From NCBI GenBank assembly GCA_003454975.1, contig DMST01000178.1, positions 14,316 through 21,095 of the forward strand: a stretch of DNA of 6,780 nucleotides, written 5' to 3'. The notes under the pieces are model-generated. The model saw only the letters and a list, made by a program, of their open reading frames with translations. It was not told the DNA's origin and made no database searches. The stretch is from Cytophagales bacterium (GTDB taxonomy: Bacteria; Bacteroidota; Bacteroidia; Cytophagales; Cyclobacteriaceae). Made by a program: the position numbers and the translations under genes. Shown in pieces: positions 6,593 to 6,780 of this stretch (positions are counted from its first letter, which is position 1; the number at the start of each line of letters is the position of its first letter).

Positions 6593-6628
6593 AAAGCCCC
6601 GCTTTTATGGAGAAAAAACGGGGGCCGT
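6593..6628 (-). terminator. Tandem terminator-like hairpins
   Basis: Read on the minus strand, ACGG-CCC-CCGT (6628-6618) is followed by a run of five T. Then AAAGC-GGG-GCTTT (6605-6593) is followed by CTTTTATA. Both stems are short (4 and 5 bp), so each is weak alone. They lie about 80-115 bp after the stop of the partial minus-strand gene at the right edge. Confidence 0.4.
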
Positions 6629-6705
6629 ATCAAAAGCTAAAGAAAATTCTGAGTTGCCATATTTTATTTTGCGGGGTTAATTCCTTTGTCGAACGCGACC
6701 CCGAC

Positions 6706-6780
6706 CTATTCAGGGAAAGCCGGGCTGGCGTACCAGTGACCGTCCGCGTGCCGACGAAGCTTTAGCGGAGGGGCAAGGTC
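6706..6780 (-). CDS. Probable C-terminal end of an unidentified protein, partial
   Basis: From the window edge the minus strand reads 24 codons, ending in LKLRRHADGHWYASPAFPE and then TAG at 6708-6706. The residue mix (Trp, Tyr, Phe, His, Asp) and the higher GC content match coding DNA better than the other frames. One other minus frame is also open but reads as low-complexity Ser/Arg/Pro. Terminator-like hairpins follow. The product cannot be identified from so short a piece. A plus-strand frame of 84 codons (6511-6765) overlaps it and looks spurious. Confidence 0.45.
   Translation of the reverse strand, partial: DLAPPLKLRRHADGHWYASPAFPE

Noticed and set aside
6511..6765. Plus-strand 84-codon frame at the right edge.
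   Set aside because: It crosses terminator-like hairpins and lies antisense to a more protein-like minus-strand frame; its composition is unconvincing.

Overview
This 6.8-kb window looks like bacterial chromosome, probably Bacteroidota. The start codons follow AT-rich leaders with no clear Shine-Dalgarno. The kinase and the two small enzymes are of types common in that phylum. The phylum call is inference. All convincing genes lie on the minus strand.

Layout in + coordinates. (1) 1-812: N-terminal 270 codons of a GC-rich Hanks-type Ser/Thr protein kinase, cut by the window edge. Its leader (813-976) can fold into a nested stem. (2) 977-1182 and 5978-6181: two copies of a direct repeat of about 205 bp, held at an almost exact 5001-bp offset. 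Both ends are strongly conserved and the middle is divergent. (3) Between the copies lies AT-richer DNA. In minus-strand transcription order it holds an HSL-type alpha/beta hydrolase (5811-4696) with a hairpin after it, a gap of about 440 bp with inverted repeats, a PhyH-type Fe(II)/2-oxoglutarate dioxygenase (4258-3455), a formyltransferase 6 bp downstream (3448-2861), and then about 1 kb with no intact gene. (4) 6182-6705 holds no convincing gene. (5) 6706-6780 is probably the GC-rich 3' end of another minus-strand gene, followed by two terminator-like hairpins.

The main discovery is that the apparently empty stretch 1734-2708 is a decayed radical-SAM gene of the lysine 2,3-aminomutase (KamA)-like family. 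The minus strand still reads as aligned family segments in order: a remnant of the CX3CX2C iron-sulfur motif with a TAG inside it, a degraded GGDP-like motif, a His-Pro segment, and the C-terminal Ser-Gly-Leu-Ala-Arg block. At least five in-frame stops and three frame changes interrupt them.

The dioxygenase, the formyltransferase and the aminomutase remnant run head to tail. They may once have been a three-gene unit that modified an amino acid or amino sugar by isomerisation, hydroxylation and N-formylation. The substrate cannot be read from the sequence. The repeats around an AT-rich, partly decayed segment suggest an accessory island between GC-richer core genes.
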